DNA from: Spirochaetia bacterium
GTDB lineage: Bacteria; Spirochaetota; Spirochaetia; Treponematales; Treponemataceae
DNA: 20,128 nt
Direction: 5' to 3'
Assembly: GCA_900770075.1 (NCBI GenBank)
Contig: CAAGIZ010000055.1
Span: 1 to 20,128, forward strand
Position 1 is the first letter of the stretch. Each line of letters opens with the position of its first letter. The position numbers and the translations under genes are program-made. The notes below the pieces were generated by a model. It had not been told where the DNA came from and searched no databases. It worked only from the letters and a program-made list of their open reading frames with translations. Below are positions 6,972 through 13,115 of this stretch, one piece after another.

Positions 6972-9263
6972 CTAGACGCTGAACAAATCTATCTGGGAAC
7001 CGATTTTTGCGATGGAAATCTGCATGGTTTCGGAAATATCGCCCAAGGTTTTTCCATTGCTGCTTATCTGGTTTGCAGAAGAAGTCATCTCGCTCATGCT
7101 CATCTTGATTTCTTCCGTAGCCATCTGGAGTTTTTTAACCTGATTCAAAATACCCTGGTTTCCGGCAGACATATTTCCCGAAGAAACCCGGACATCCGAA
7201 GTGGAATCGTTCATCATCTTGAGGGCTTCCGTAATCTGGCGGCTTCCGATTTCGCTTTCTTCCATTGCACCCTTGATCTGCTGAACAAGCTGGTCTGTTT
7301 CCCGGATTTTCTGGGTTACAGACTGGAAGGAATTCTTTGCTTCGGCTGAGGAAAGAACTACCTTTTCGATGGAATTCTGGATCTTCTGAAGCTCATCCCG
7401 GATTCTCTTGGACTGGCGGCTGGAACTTTCCGAAAGATTGTGGATTTCGTCCGCAACAACGCTGAAGCCCTGACCGGCATCTCCTGCGTGGGCGGCTTCG
7501 ATGGAAGCGTTCATTGCCAGAAGGTTTGTTTCGCTGGCAATCTTGGAAATAACCTTGTTGGCTTCCATGAGCATCTGGCTCTGTTCCTGAATCTGCTGAA
7601 TCTGCTCGTCTACAGTGTTCTGTTTTGCAATTCCCGTGGTCGTGTCGTTTTCCAGAGCGTCAAAAGACTCAACCATGTGCTCGGTGCTTCTTGTTACGGA
7701 GGTGATGTTGCCAAGCATCTGCTCAACAGCCGCACTGGCCTGGGTAACGCCGGAGGACTGGTTTTCGATAAGGGCATTCAGGGACTCTATGTTTTTTGCA
7801 ATCTGGTTTACCTGGTCAGCAGTTTCTTCAACAGACTGTCCCTGCAGGTCAATCTGACCGCTTACAGTGCTTATATGAGAGATTATCTTGTTTATGGAAG
7901 AACCCGTTTCCTTTGTGGTGCTTGCCATATCCCCGTCAATTCTTTCCAAATCATCTTTGGACTCTTTGATGCGCATTATTATGTGGCGCAGATTTTCCGT
8001 AAAGGTGTTAAATCCAAGAACCACTTCCCCGACTTCATCCTTCGACTTTACTTCGATTCGCTTGGTCAAGTCCGCATCCCCGGAAGCAATTTCAATTATG
8101 GAGTTTTTAAGGTGAACCAGCGGATGAACCAGCAGCGTAAGGTAAATCGAGGTTACAATCAGCAGGACAACAGCGATTATGATGCTTATAAAACAAATCT
8201 GGAACGCGCTTTTCTTTGCGATGGAGGTAATTTCAATCTGGTTTATGGCAATGGCAAGAGACCAGCTGGTGTGGTTTATAGGGCAATAGAAGACGTAGAA
8301 AACCGCATTTTTGACGTTGTCCTTTACAATGCTGCTGCCCTTCTGGCTCAAAAGCATGCTTTGGGTCAGGGCAGTGTAGCCTTCAAAACCTGACTGTTCA
8401 TCCCCCATAGCGTAAAAATTCTGCATGATTTTTTCGGTTTCCGGATGGGCGATTATGTTGCCCTTGGAGTCGATGGCATAAGTAAAACTGTTTTCGCTAA
8501 AACTGGACTGGGTAATCTGATAGTTCACCTTGCTCAGGGCCAGCGCACCTACTACAACGCCCCAAAAAGACTTGTTGCTGTTTGTAACCGGGGCGGAGAT
8601 GTAGAAGATGTATCCTATGCCGTCCGGGGAAGGCACCGGGTCAGAGATATACTGCTGCTTGCCGTTGGTGTAGATTGCGGTAAAAAAGTCCTCGTGGGAA
8701 ATGTCAGTGTAATTTCCGTTGGAATCGTACATAAGTCCGTCTTGACCGGCAATCCCCATAAAGTCAAAACTCGGGTCTATAAGGGCTTTGTTTTCCGTCA
8801 GATACTGGCAGGCCAGCTCGTAATCCCCGGAAATAAAGGCATTGCTGTTTGTAAAAATTCCGAAGTTCTTAAAAAAAGAATCCAGCCAGTAGGTCAGACC
8901 GTCCGCCGTCCGCTCTGCGATTGTTGTGGAAAAATGAGTGTAGGTTTCCGTGTTGTCTTTGGCTATTGAGCGGACTAAAAAGAACGAAAGGGTTGAAAAA
9001 GAAAGGGCAAGAAAGATAAAAAGCACCACCGCAAATTTAAAGGCTATGGACTGCATCATCTTTTTTGCAAATTTTCCAGAAAAATGAAAGTTAAAATGCC
9101 CGAATTTTCGCTTTTTCTGTGGTTTTTCTGCAGAATTTTCAGATTCCGGGGCATCGGGGCTGTCTAAAACTTCAAGTTCTCCGATATTTTGGTCTAAAGA
9201 GTCGGGAATTTCTATAGAATTTGTCTTTTCATATTCAAGCTCAGTGTTAAAAGGTTCGTTCAT
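6972..9263 (-). CDS. Methyl-accepting chemotaxis protein (dCache-HAMP-MA)
   Basis: Membrane chemoreceptor that senses a ligand outside the cell and signals through CheW/CheA to the flagellar motors. In the 763-residue product a polar, acidic cytoplasmic N-terminus of about 70 residues precedes the first membrane span (74-97). A periplasmic dCache-type domain (about 98-350) contains FDFMGIAGQDGLMYDSNGNYTD and IDSKGNIIAHP motifs. The second span is at about 353-380, HAMP at about 380-433, and a long coiled-coil signalling domain follows, with hairpin tip ETNLLAMNASIEAAHAGDAG (578-597). There is no C-terminal CheR/CheB docking pentapeptide. GGAGGA lies 6 nt before ATG 9263. It is on the same strand as and 109 nt upstream of the FAD dehydrogenase. 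The cytoplasmic N-terminal extension is longer than usual. Confidence 0.95.
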   Translation of the reverse strand: MNEPFNTELEYEKTNSIEIPDSLDQNIGELEVLDSPDAPESENSAEKPQKKRKFGHFNFHFSGKFAKKMMQSIAFKFAVVLFIFLALSFSTLSFFLVRSIAKDNTETYTHFSTTIAERTADGLTYWLDSFFKNFGIFTNSNAFISGDYELACQYLTENKALIDPSFDFMGIAGQDGLMYDSNGNYTDISHEDFFTAIYTNGKQQYISDPVPSPDGIGYIFYISAPVTNSNKSFWGVVVGALALSKVNYQITQSSFSENSFTYAIDSKGNIIAHPETEKIMQNFYAMGDEQSGFEGYTALTQSMLLSQKGSSIVKDNVKNAVFYVFYCPINHTSWSLAIAINQIEITSIAKKSAFQICFISIIIAVVLLIVTSIYLTLLVHPLVHLKNSIIEIASGDADLTKRIEVKSKDEVGEVVLGFNTFTENLRHIIMRIKESKDDLERIDGDMASTTKETGSSINKIISHISTVSGQIDLQGQSVEETADQVNQIAKNIESLNALIENQSSGVTQASAAVEQMLGNITSVTRSTEHMVESFDALENDTTTGIAKQNTVDEQIQQIQEQSQMLMEANKVISKIASETNLLAMNASIEAAHAGDAGQGFSVVADEIHNLSESSSRQSKRIRDELQKIQNSIEKVVLSSAEAKNSFQSVTQKIRETDQLVQQIKGAMEESEIGSRQITEALKMMNDSTSDVRVSSGNMSAGNQGILNQVKKLQMATEEIKMSMSEMTSSANQISSNGKTLGDISETMQISIAKIGSQIDLFSV

Positions 9264-9437
9264 GGAAATCCTCCAGCCAAAAAAACTTTTTCAGCAAAGC
9301 AAAATCTCTCTTTTCCTTTATATTATCGTCTAGTTTTTCGTAAAAAGAAACATCTTAATGGTAAAAACTTTACAATTTCATTCATAATAACCAAAAATTC
9401 CGTAAAAGCAGCAGAATTTTGCTTTAAAATTCCGCAG

Positions 9438-9466
9438 TTGAAAAAGTCCCCCAAAGTATAGATAAT
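9438..9466 (+). promoter_or_regulatory. Predicted promoter of the purO-radical SAM operon
   Basis: TTGAAA (9438-9443), a 17-bp spacer, and GATAAT (9461-9466). The start point would be near 9473. An 8-bp inverted repeat, CCCCCAAA (9448-9455) and TTTGGGGG (9491-9498), spans the -10 region. Confidence 0.6.
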
Positions 9467-9472
9467 AGAAAA

Positions 9473-9611
9473 AAGTAGAAAAGAATTTAATTTGGGGGCA
9501 TGGGGCTTCCCTTTCAGTTCAGCCCCACCGGGCCTTTCAGGGTTGTCATTCAAAAACTTTGTTTTTGAACGCTTCGCGCCCTTACAGTCCCTTGCCCGTA
9601 AGGAACAGTGT
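9473..9611 (+). other. Hairpin-rich leader of the purO operon
   Basis: About 139 nt lie between the predicted start point and the purO ATG. They contain GGGGCT (9502-9507) / AGCCCC (9521-9526) and a perfect 9-bp stem TTCAAAAAC-TTT-GTTTTTGAA (9549-9569) followed by CGCTTCGCG. I do not recognise a known riboswitch. The remainder of the 348-bp gap (9264-9437) is AT-rich, and apart from the chemoreceptor ribosome site I see no confident signal in it. Confidence 0.4.
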
Positions 9612-10340
9612 ATGAAAATCAATCAACTTGAAAAAATTCTGGCAGAGAACGAATATCCAGGACGTGGAATCGTTGCCGGTCTTTCGGAAGACGGAAAATA
9701 TGCAGTAAGCGCCTACTGGACTATGGGACGCAGTGCAGGAAGCCGCAACCGCATCTTTACGGTGGAAACGGAAGATGGAACCGAAGTGGTGCGCACAAAG
9801 GCCTTTGACCCAAGCCTTGTGGCAGGAGACCCAAGCCTCATAATCTATGCGGCAGTCCGCCAGTATAAAAATTCTACAATCGTAACAAACGGTGATCAGA
9901 CGGATACGATTTTTGAAGGCTTAAAGGAAGGAAAAACCTTTGAGCAGTCCCTTCGTTCCCGCAAATACGAACACGACGCTCCCAACTACACCCCAAGAAT
10001 TTCTTCCCTTTTAACCGTAGAAAACGGAAAATACGACTATGCAATTTCGATTTTAAAAAGCGACGGTGGAAACCCGGACAACACCCTGCGGTTCACCTTT
10101 ACTTACGACAACCCGGTAAAAGGTCAGGGAAGGTTTATCCATACTTATATGGGCAACGGAAACCCTCTTCCGTCCTTTGAAGGAGAGCCGGAACTGGTGG
10201 AAATCAAGGGAACAATCGACGAATTTACCGACAAAATCTGGGCCAGCCTTAACGAAGAAAACAAGGTAAGCCTTTTTGTCCGCTTTATCGACATTCAGAC
10301 CGGCAAATTTGAAGAAAGAATAATCAACAAAAATAAATAA
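9612..10340 (+). CDS. IMP cyclohydrolase, PurO-type
   Basis: Predicted to close the purine ring, converting FAICAR to IMP, the last step of de novo purine synthesis. The PurO fold was first known from archaea and differs from the common bacterial PurH. The 242-residue product shows N-terminal YPGRGIVAGLSEDGK, the AYWTMGRSAGSRNRIF block (about 35-50), and HDAPNYTPRIS (121-131), all resembling conserved PurO motifs. Bacterial members often lack biochemical proof, so a related reaction is possible. A long in-frame extension begins at 9492, but ATG 9612 is chosen for its TAAGGA site 7-8 nt upstream and because the protein similarity begins there. The stop overlaps the next start as TAATG, so it is translationally coupled to the radical SAM gene. 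Confidence 0.8.
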   Translation: MKINQLEKILAENEYPGRGIVAGLSEDGKYAVSAYWTMGRSAGSRNRIFTVETEDGTEVVRTKAFDPSLVAGDPSLIIYAAVRQYKNSTIVTNGDQTDTIFEGLKEGKTFEQSLRSRKYEHDAPNYTPRISSLLTVENGKYDYAISILKSDGGNPDNTLRFTFTYDNPVKGQGRFIHTYMGNGNPLPSFEGEPELVEIKGTIDEFTDKIWASLNEENKVSLFVRFIDIQTGKFEERIINKNK

Positions 10341-12073
10341 TGGGCACTTCTACGGCTTTAAAAGTTCTCTGCACTACGCTGTTAATCGAAAAATCCCCTC
10401 AGGCTCTGCCTTTGGGGGTTGCCTGCATAGCGTCTGCCATAAAAAACGACCCCCGGACAAAGGATTTTTACGACGTTGAACTGCAGGATTTTTGTCTGGA
10501 AGACCCTAAAATGGCAGGAATTTTTGCCGGAGCAACAGACGGCGGAAAAGAGGCTGCAGAAGAACGGGCCGGCTTGTATCTTGCCGGGGAACTGGCAAAA
10601 AAAGAGCCCCGGATTGTGCTTTTCAGCGTGTATGTCTGGAATCACGTTGTTTTGGAAAGGGCTGCCCGCTGCCTTAAAAAAATAAAGCCGGAGATTATAA
10701 CCGTTGCCGGAGGCCCGGAGGTTACGGCAAGCCCCTCTGTCTTTGAAGGCTTTGACTACACAATTGCCGGTGCCGGGGAAGAAGCCTCTGTACTGCTTTT
10801 GCAGGCTCTTGCCGGAAATGCCGGAAAAAAAGAACTGCCGCAGATTCCTGGGCTGTACTTTCTGGACGGAAAACCCGGCGTTTTTGAATTCCGCAGGACG
10901 GCTCCCTGTTTGCCGGACAGGCTTTATTCGCCCTATCTGGATGGTACTTTAGACGTAAGCCGGTACGGCGGGGCTCTGTGGGAACTTGCCAGAGGCTGCC
11001 CTTTTAAATGCTCCTACTGCTACGAATCAAAGGGCGAAAAAAAAGTTTCGTATTTTCCTATGGAGCGGATTAAAAAAGAGATTGAACTTTTTGCCGAAAA
11101 AAAAGTTCCTCAGGTTTTTGTCCTTGACCCTACCTACAATGCCAGCAAGGACAGGGCCCTTAAAATGCTCCGCCTGATTGAAGAAAAGACACCTGACACC
11201 TTCTATTATTTTGAAGCCAGGGCGGAGTTTATTGACCGTGAACTGGCAAAAGCCTTTTCCAGAGTGCGCTGTGCCCTGCAGATTGGAATGCAGAGTGCTG
11301 ACCCGGAAGTTTTAAAAAACGTAAATCGGACAATGGACAGAAAAAAATTCATCAAAAACATAGGTTATCTGAACGACGAAGGAGTAACCTTTGGTTTTGA
11401 CCTGATTTACGGTCTGCCCGGCGATACCTTGAAGGGTTTTAAAAACAGCATAGACTTTGCCCTTTCTCTTTATCCCAACAATCTGGAACTTTTCTGCCTT
11501 TCGGTGCTTCCGGGAACGGATCTTTATGATTCTGCAAAGGATTTTTCTCTGGTCTGGCAGCACCAGCCTCCTTACAACGTTTTGAGCACGCCCCAGTTCC
11601 CGGAGGGCGAACTAAAAAAAGCGGCTTCCCTTGCAAAAGCGGTGAACCTGTTTTATACGAAGGGGCGGGCGGTAAGCTGGTTTAACTGCGTTGTATATCA
11701 CCTGCATAAAAAGCCCACTGCATTTCTGGGTGAATTTGAAAAATACTTGAAGGAAGAAAAGGTGAGCCTTTTGCCGGAACCTTCCCTGCTTGAGATAAGA
11801 AAACTGCAGAAAGACTTTGTAAAAAGACAGTTTGCCAAAGCCCGCCTGGAAAAATACACGGACATCGTTCTGGACATGATTGAACTTTATGGGGCAATGA
11901 GCGATGCCGACGGTGAAGGTAAGTCTTCTACGGTAAAACTCCGCTATTGGCCGGAAGATGTGCTTTCTGAGTATGCCATGGATCTGCCTTTTTTCTGTGC
12001 AAATGCCGAAAGTCACAGGTGTACGGTAAAAGTACAGCCGTCGGCTGAGGGTGCGGTTTTTAAAATCCTGTAA
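10340..12073 (+). CDS. B12-binding domain radical SAM protein
   Basis: A 577-residue iron-sulfur protein expected to cleave S-adenosylmethionine and start a radical reaction, with cobalamin likely bound by the N-terminal domain. That domain (about 7-165) shows LPLGVACIASAIK, IVLFSVYVWNH and VAGGPEVTASP, the layout of B12-binding Rossmann domains. The radical SAM core follows with the cluster motif C220-x3-C224-x2-C227 in RGCPFKCSYCYES. VFVLDPTYN and GMQSADPEVLKNVNR are typical barrel strands, and GFDLIYGLPGDT is the usual later motif. The C-terminal ~170 residues are less conserved. The substrate is unknown. ATG 10340 shares one base with the purO stop, which strongly suggests a shared job with PurO or a shared need for expression. 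Confidence 0.87.
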   Translation: MGTSTALKVLCTTLLIEKSPQALPLGVACIASAIKNDPRTKDFYDVELQDFCLEDPKMAGIFAGATDGGKEAAEERAGLYLAGELAKKEPRIVLFSVYVWNHVVLERAARCLKKIKPEIITVAGGPEVTASPSVFEGFDYTIAGAGEEASVLLLQALAGNAGKKELPQIPGLYFLDGKPGVFEFRRTAPCLPDRLYSPYLDGTLDVSRYGGALWELARGCPFKCSYCYESKGEKKVSYFPMERIKKEIELFAEKKVPQVFVLDPTYNASKDRALKMLRLIEEKTPDTFYYFEARAEFIDRELAKAFSRVRCALQIGMQSADPEVLKNVNRTMDRKKFIKNIGYLNDEGVTFGFDLIYGLPGDTLKGFKNSIDFALSLYPNNLELFCLSVLPGTDLYDSAKDFSLVWQHQPPYNVLSTPQFPEGELKKAASLAKAVNLFYTKGRAVSWFNCVVYHLHKKPTAFLGEFEKYLKEEKVSLLPEPSLLEIRKLQKDFVKRQFAKARLEKYTDIVLDMIELYGAMSDADGEGKSSTVKLRYWPEDVLSEYAMDLPFFCANAESHRCTVKVQPSAEGAVFKIL

Positions 12074-12103
12074 TCGGGAGGGGTAAATTTTGACGGCGTA
12101 GAA

Positions 12104-12132
12104 TTGACAGAAAACGTTTGTTAGTATATGCT
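12104..12132 (+). promoter_or_regulatory. Strong predicted promoter upstream of a hairpin-terminator unit
   Basis: TTGACA (12104-12109), a 17-bp spacer and TATGCT (12127-12132). The next protein gene, rpsU, has its own promoter, and a terminator intervenes, so this promoter appears to drive a short RNA. Start point near 12139. Confidence 0.6.
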
Positions 12133-12158
12133 AACAAACGTGGTTAGCAAATGCTGAC
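12114..12158. promoter_or_regulatory. Paired palindromic operator overlapping the -10 box
   Basis: Site 1 has perfect 11-bp arms ACGTTTGTTAG (12114-12124) and CTAACAAACGT (12131-12141). Its core GTTAGTATATGCTAAC (12120-12135) recurs 23 bp downstream as GTTAGCAAATGCTGAC (12143-12158), 13 of 16 matching. Two like sites about two helical turns apart across -10 and +1 suggest a cooperative repressor. I cannot name the regulator. Confidence 0.6.
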
Positions 12159-12234
12159 GCTGTGTACCTCATGGCAGCCCCAATCTCAAGTTCTGACTGT
12201 TTTTCTGGAGTTAGGGGGCTGCCGCTTTTTTTTT
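12139..12234 (+). ncRNA. Putative small RNA, about 96 nt
   Basis: This is the predicted transcript from the promoter at 12104-12132 to the terminator T-run ending at 12234. The 5' part can fold as GTTAGC-AAAT-GCTGAC; the 3' part is the long terminator hairpin. A 21-codon frame from ATG 12171 lies almost wholly inside that hairpin and has no ribosome site. It does not match 6S, SRP or tmRNA landmarks that I know. The alternative is that the hairpin merely terminates the radical SAM operon. Confidence 0.4.
12173..12234 (+). terminator. Long-stem intrinsic terminator
   Basis: GGCAGCCCC (12173-12181) pairs perfectly with GGGGCTGCC (12215-12223). The stem can extend inward through AA/TT and CTC/GAG. 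Nine T follow (12226-12234). It would stop both the purO-radical SAM operon and the putative small RNA. Confidence 0.8.
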
Positions 12235-12254
12235 AAATTTTGGACTTTTGTGCC

Positions 12255-12283
12255 TTGAGTTTATTTTGTTTTTTTCGTAGAAT
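12255..12283 (+). promoter_or_regulatory. Promoter of rpsU
   Basis: TTGAGT (12255-12260), a 17-bp spacer and TAGAAT (12278-12283). The start point is near 12290, leaving a leader of about 37 nt that contains the rpsU ribosome site. Confidence 0.65.
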
Positions 12284-12326
12284 ATAAAAACTTATCGGAA
12301 CACCGAGGAAAGGAGGTGAATATTAC

Positions 12327-12533
12327 ATGGCAACAATCGTTGTAGACGAGTCTGAGAACCTCGAAAAAGCAATCAAACGCTTTAAGCGCATGGTTGAAAA
12401 AGAGGGCATCGTGCGTGAATGTAAACGCCGCGAATACTATGTAAAGCCTTCTGCAGAAAATCACCAGAAGAAAACTGCTCTGGAACGCAAGCTTTTTAAC
12501 AAAAGACGCAAGTCAGAAAAAAAAGACTACTAG
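12327..12533 (+). CDS. rpsU: 30S ribosomal protein S21 (bS21)
   Basis: Small-subunit ribosomal protein that sits near the 3' end of 16S rRNA and helps translation initiation. The 68-residue basic product begins ATIVVDESENLEKAIKRFKR and continues with VRECKRREYYVKPSAE, then a Lys/Arg-rich tail. This is full length for the family. A very strong AGGAGGTGA (12310-12318) stands before ATG 12327. It is monocistronic here, with its own promoter and an intrinsic terminator. Confidence 0.97.
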   Translation: MATIVVDESENLEKAIKRFKRMVEKEGIVRECKRREYYVKPSAENHQKKTALERKLFNKRRKSEKKDY

Positions 12534-12552
12534 TTCTGGTTTTGAATTTAAA

Positions 12553-12586
12553 AAGAGCTGTCTGAATACAGACGGCTCTTTTTTTT
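12553..12586. terminator. Bidirectional terminator between rpsU and the thioesterase gene
   Basis: AAGAGCTGTCTG (12553-12564), loop AATA, then CAGACGGCTCTT (12569-12580) form a 12-bp stem with one G-T pair. T-runs leave the stem in both directions, eight on the plus strand and about five on the minus strand, so it can serve both convergent units. Confidence 0.88.
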
Positions 12587-12598
12587 AGCAGGGATTTT

Positions 12599-12631
12599 TT
12601 CCATTCCGCTGTCGCTCCAGTCGGAATGGAA
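12599..12631. repeat. Palindrome with TTCCGCTGTCGCTCCA core
   Basis: TTCCATTCCG (12599-12608) and CGGAATGGAA (12622-12631) form a perfect 10-bp stem around a 13-nt loop. The sequence from 12604 matches motifs at 4560 and 18135, suggesting a dispersed intergenic repeat. It lies between the thioesterase stop and the bidirectional terminator. Confidence 0.5.
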
Positions 12632-12651
12632 TTGTGTTTTTAACTTTTTAT

Positions 12652-13062
12652 TTATTTTTGGTCGGAGTCCGGTTTTAGACCGTCCACAATGAATTCTGCC
12701 GGGATTTTTGAAGGATGGGCTTCCCGGTTTACGCAGGCCCAGGTTACGTCGGCTTCGGCACTTATCTGACCGTCCGGCTTTGTTATTACCTGATGCATGG
12801 TTCCTGAAACGGCACCCATTTTTACAGGCCAGGTTTCGATGGTCAGTTCTTCGTGCATTTTTGCAGAAACCTTGTAGTGTATGTCTACATGGGTTACAAA
12901 AAGGTAGTAGCCGGCGTTAAAGATGCCGTCATAGTCAAAGCCGATTTTTTCCAGAAAGTCCATTCGGGCTGTTTCCAGATAGTTTAAGTAAACTGCATTG
13001 TTTACGTGGTTGTAGGAGTCGCACTCGTAGGGGCGGACTTTTAACATTGTCTTTACTTTCAT
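12652..13062 (-). CDS. Acyl-CoA/ACP thioesterase, 4HBT hot-dog family
   Basis: Predicted to hydrolyse an acyl thioester. The 136-residue protein has the hot-dog helix motif YECDSYNHVNNAVYLNYLETAR, in which the Asp after YEC and the HVNN segment mark the 4-hydroxybenzoyl-CoA thioesterase group. LFVTHVDIHYKVSAKMHEELTIETW and ADVTWACVNREAHPSKIP complete the fold. The actual acyl substrate is unknown. The start is uncertain: ATG 13062 is chosen, but an in-frame GTG at 13080 and an ATG at 13047 are possible and none has a clear Shine-Dalgarno. It lies 53 nt downstream of the ABC-F gene on the same strand, so the two may be co-transcribed. Confidence 0.85.
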   Translation of the reverse strand: MKVKTMLKVRPYECDSYNHVNNAVYLNYLETARMDFLEKIGFDYDGIFNAGYYLFVTHVDIHYKVSAKMHEELTIETWPVKMGAVSGTMHQVITKPDGQISAEADVTWACVNREAHPSKIPAEFIVDGLKPDSDQK

Positions 13063-13115
13063 AATTGCAGAGTTTACCACAAAAAAAGAAAAAGGGCACC
13101 CTAGGGAAGTGCTGA

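Noticed and set aside
7440..8393. 317-codon open frame on the plus strand
   Set aside because: It lies entirely antisense to the chemoreceptor gene, has no ribosome site and encodes no recognisable protein; it is a composition effect.
9310..9345. Sigma-28 promoter for the chemoreceptor
   Set aside because: A CGATAA-like -10 exists on the minus strand, but no TAAA box lies at the required distance.
12171..12234. 21-codon peptide starting at ATG 12171
   Set aside because: It sits almost entirely in the terminator hairpin and T-run and has no Shine-Dalgarno.
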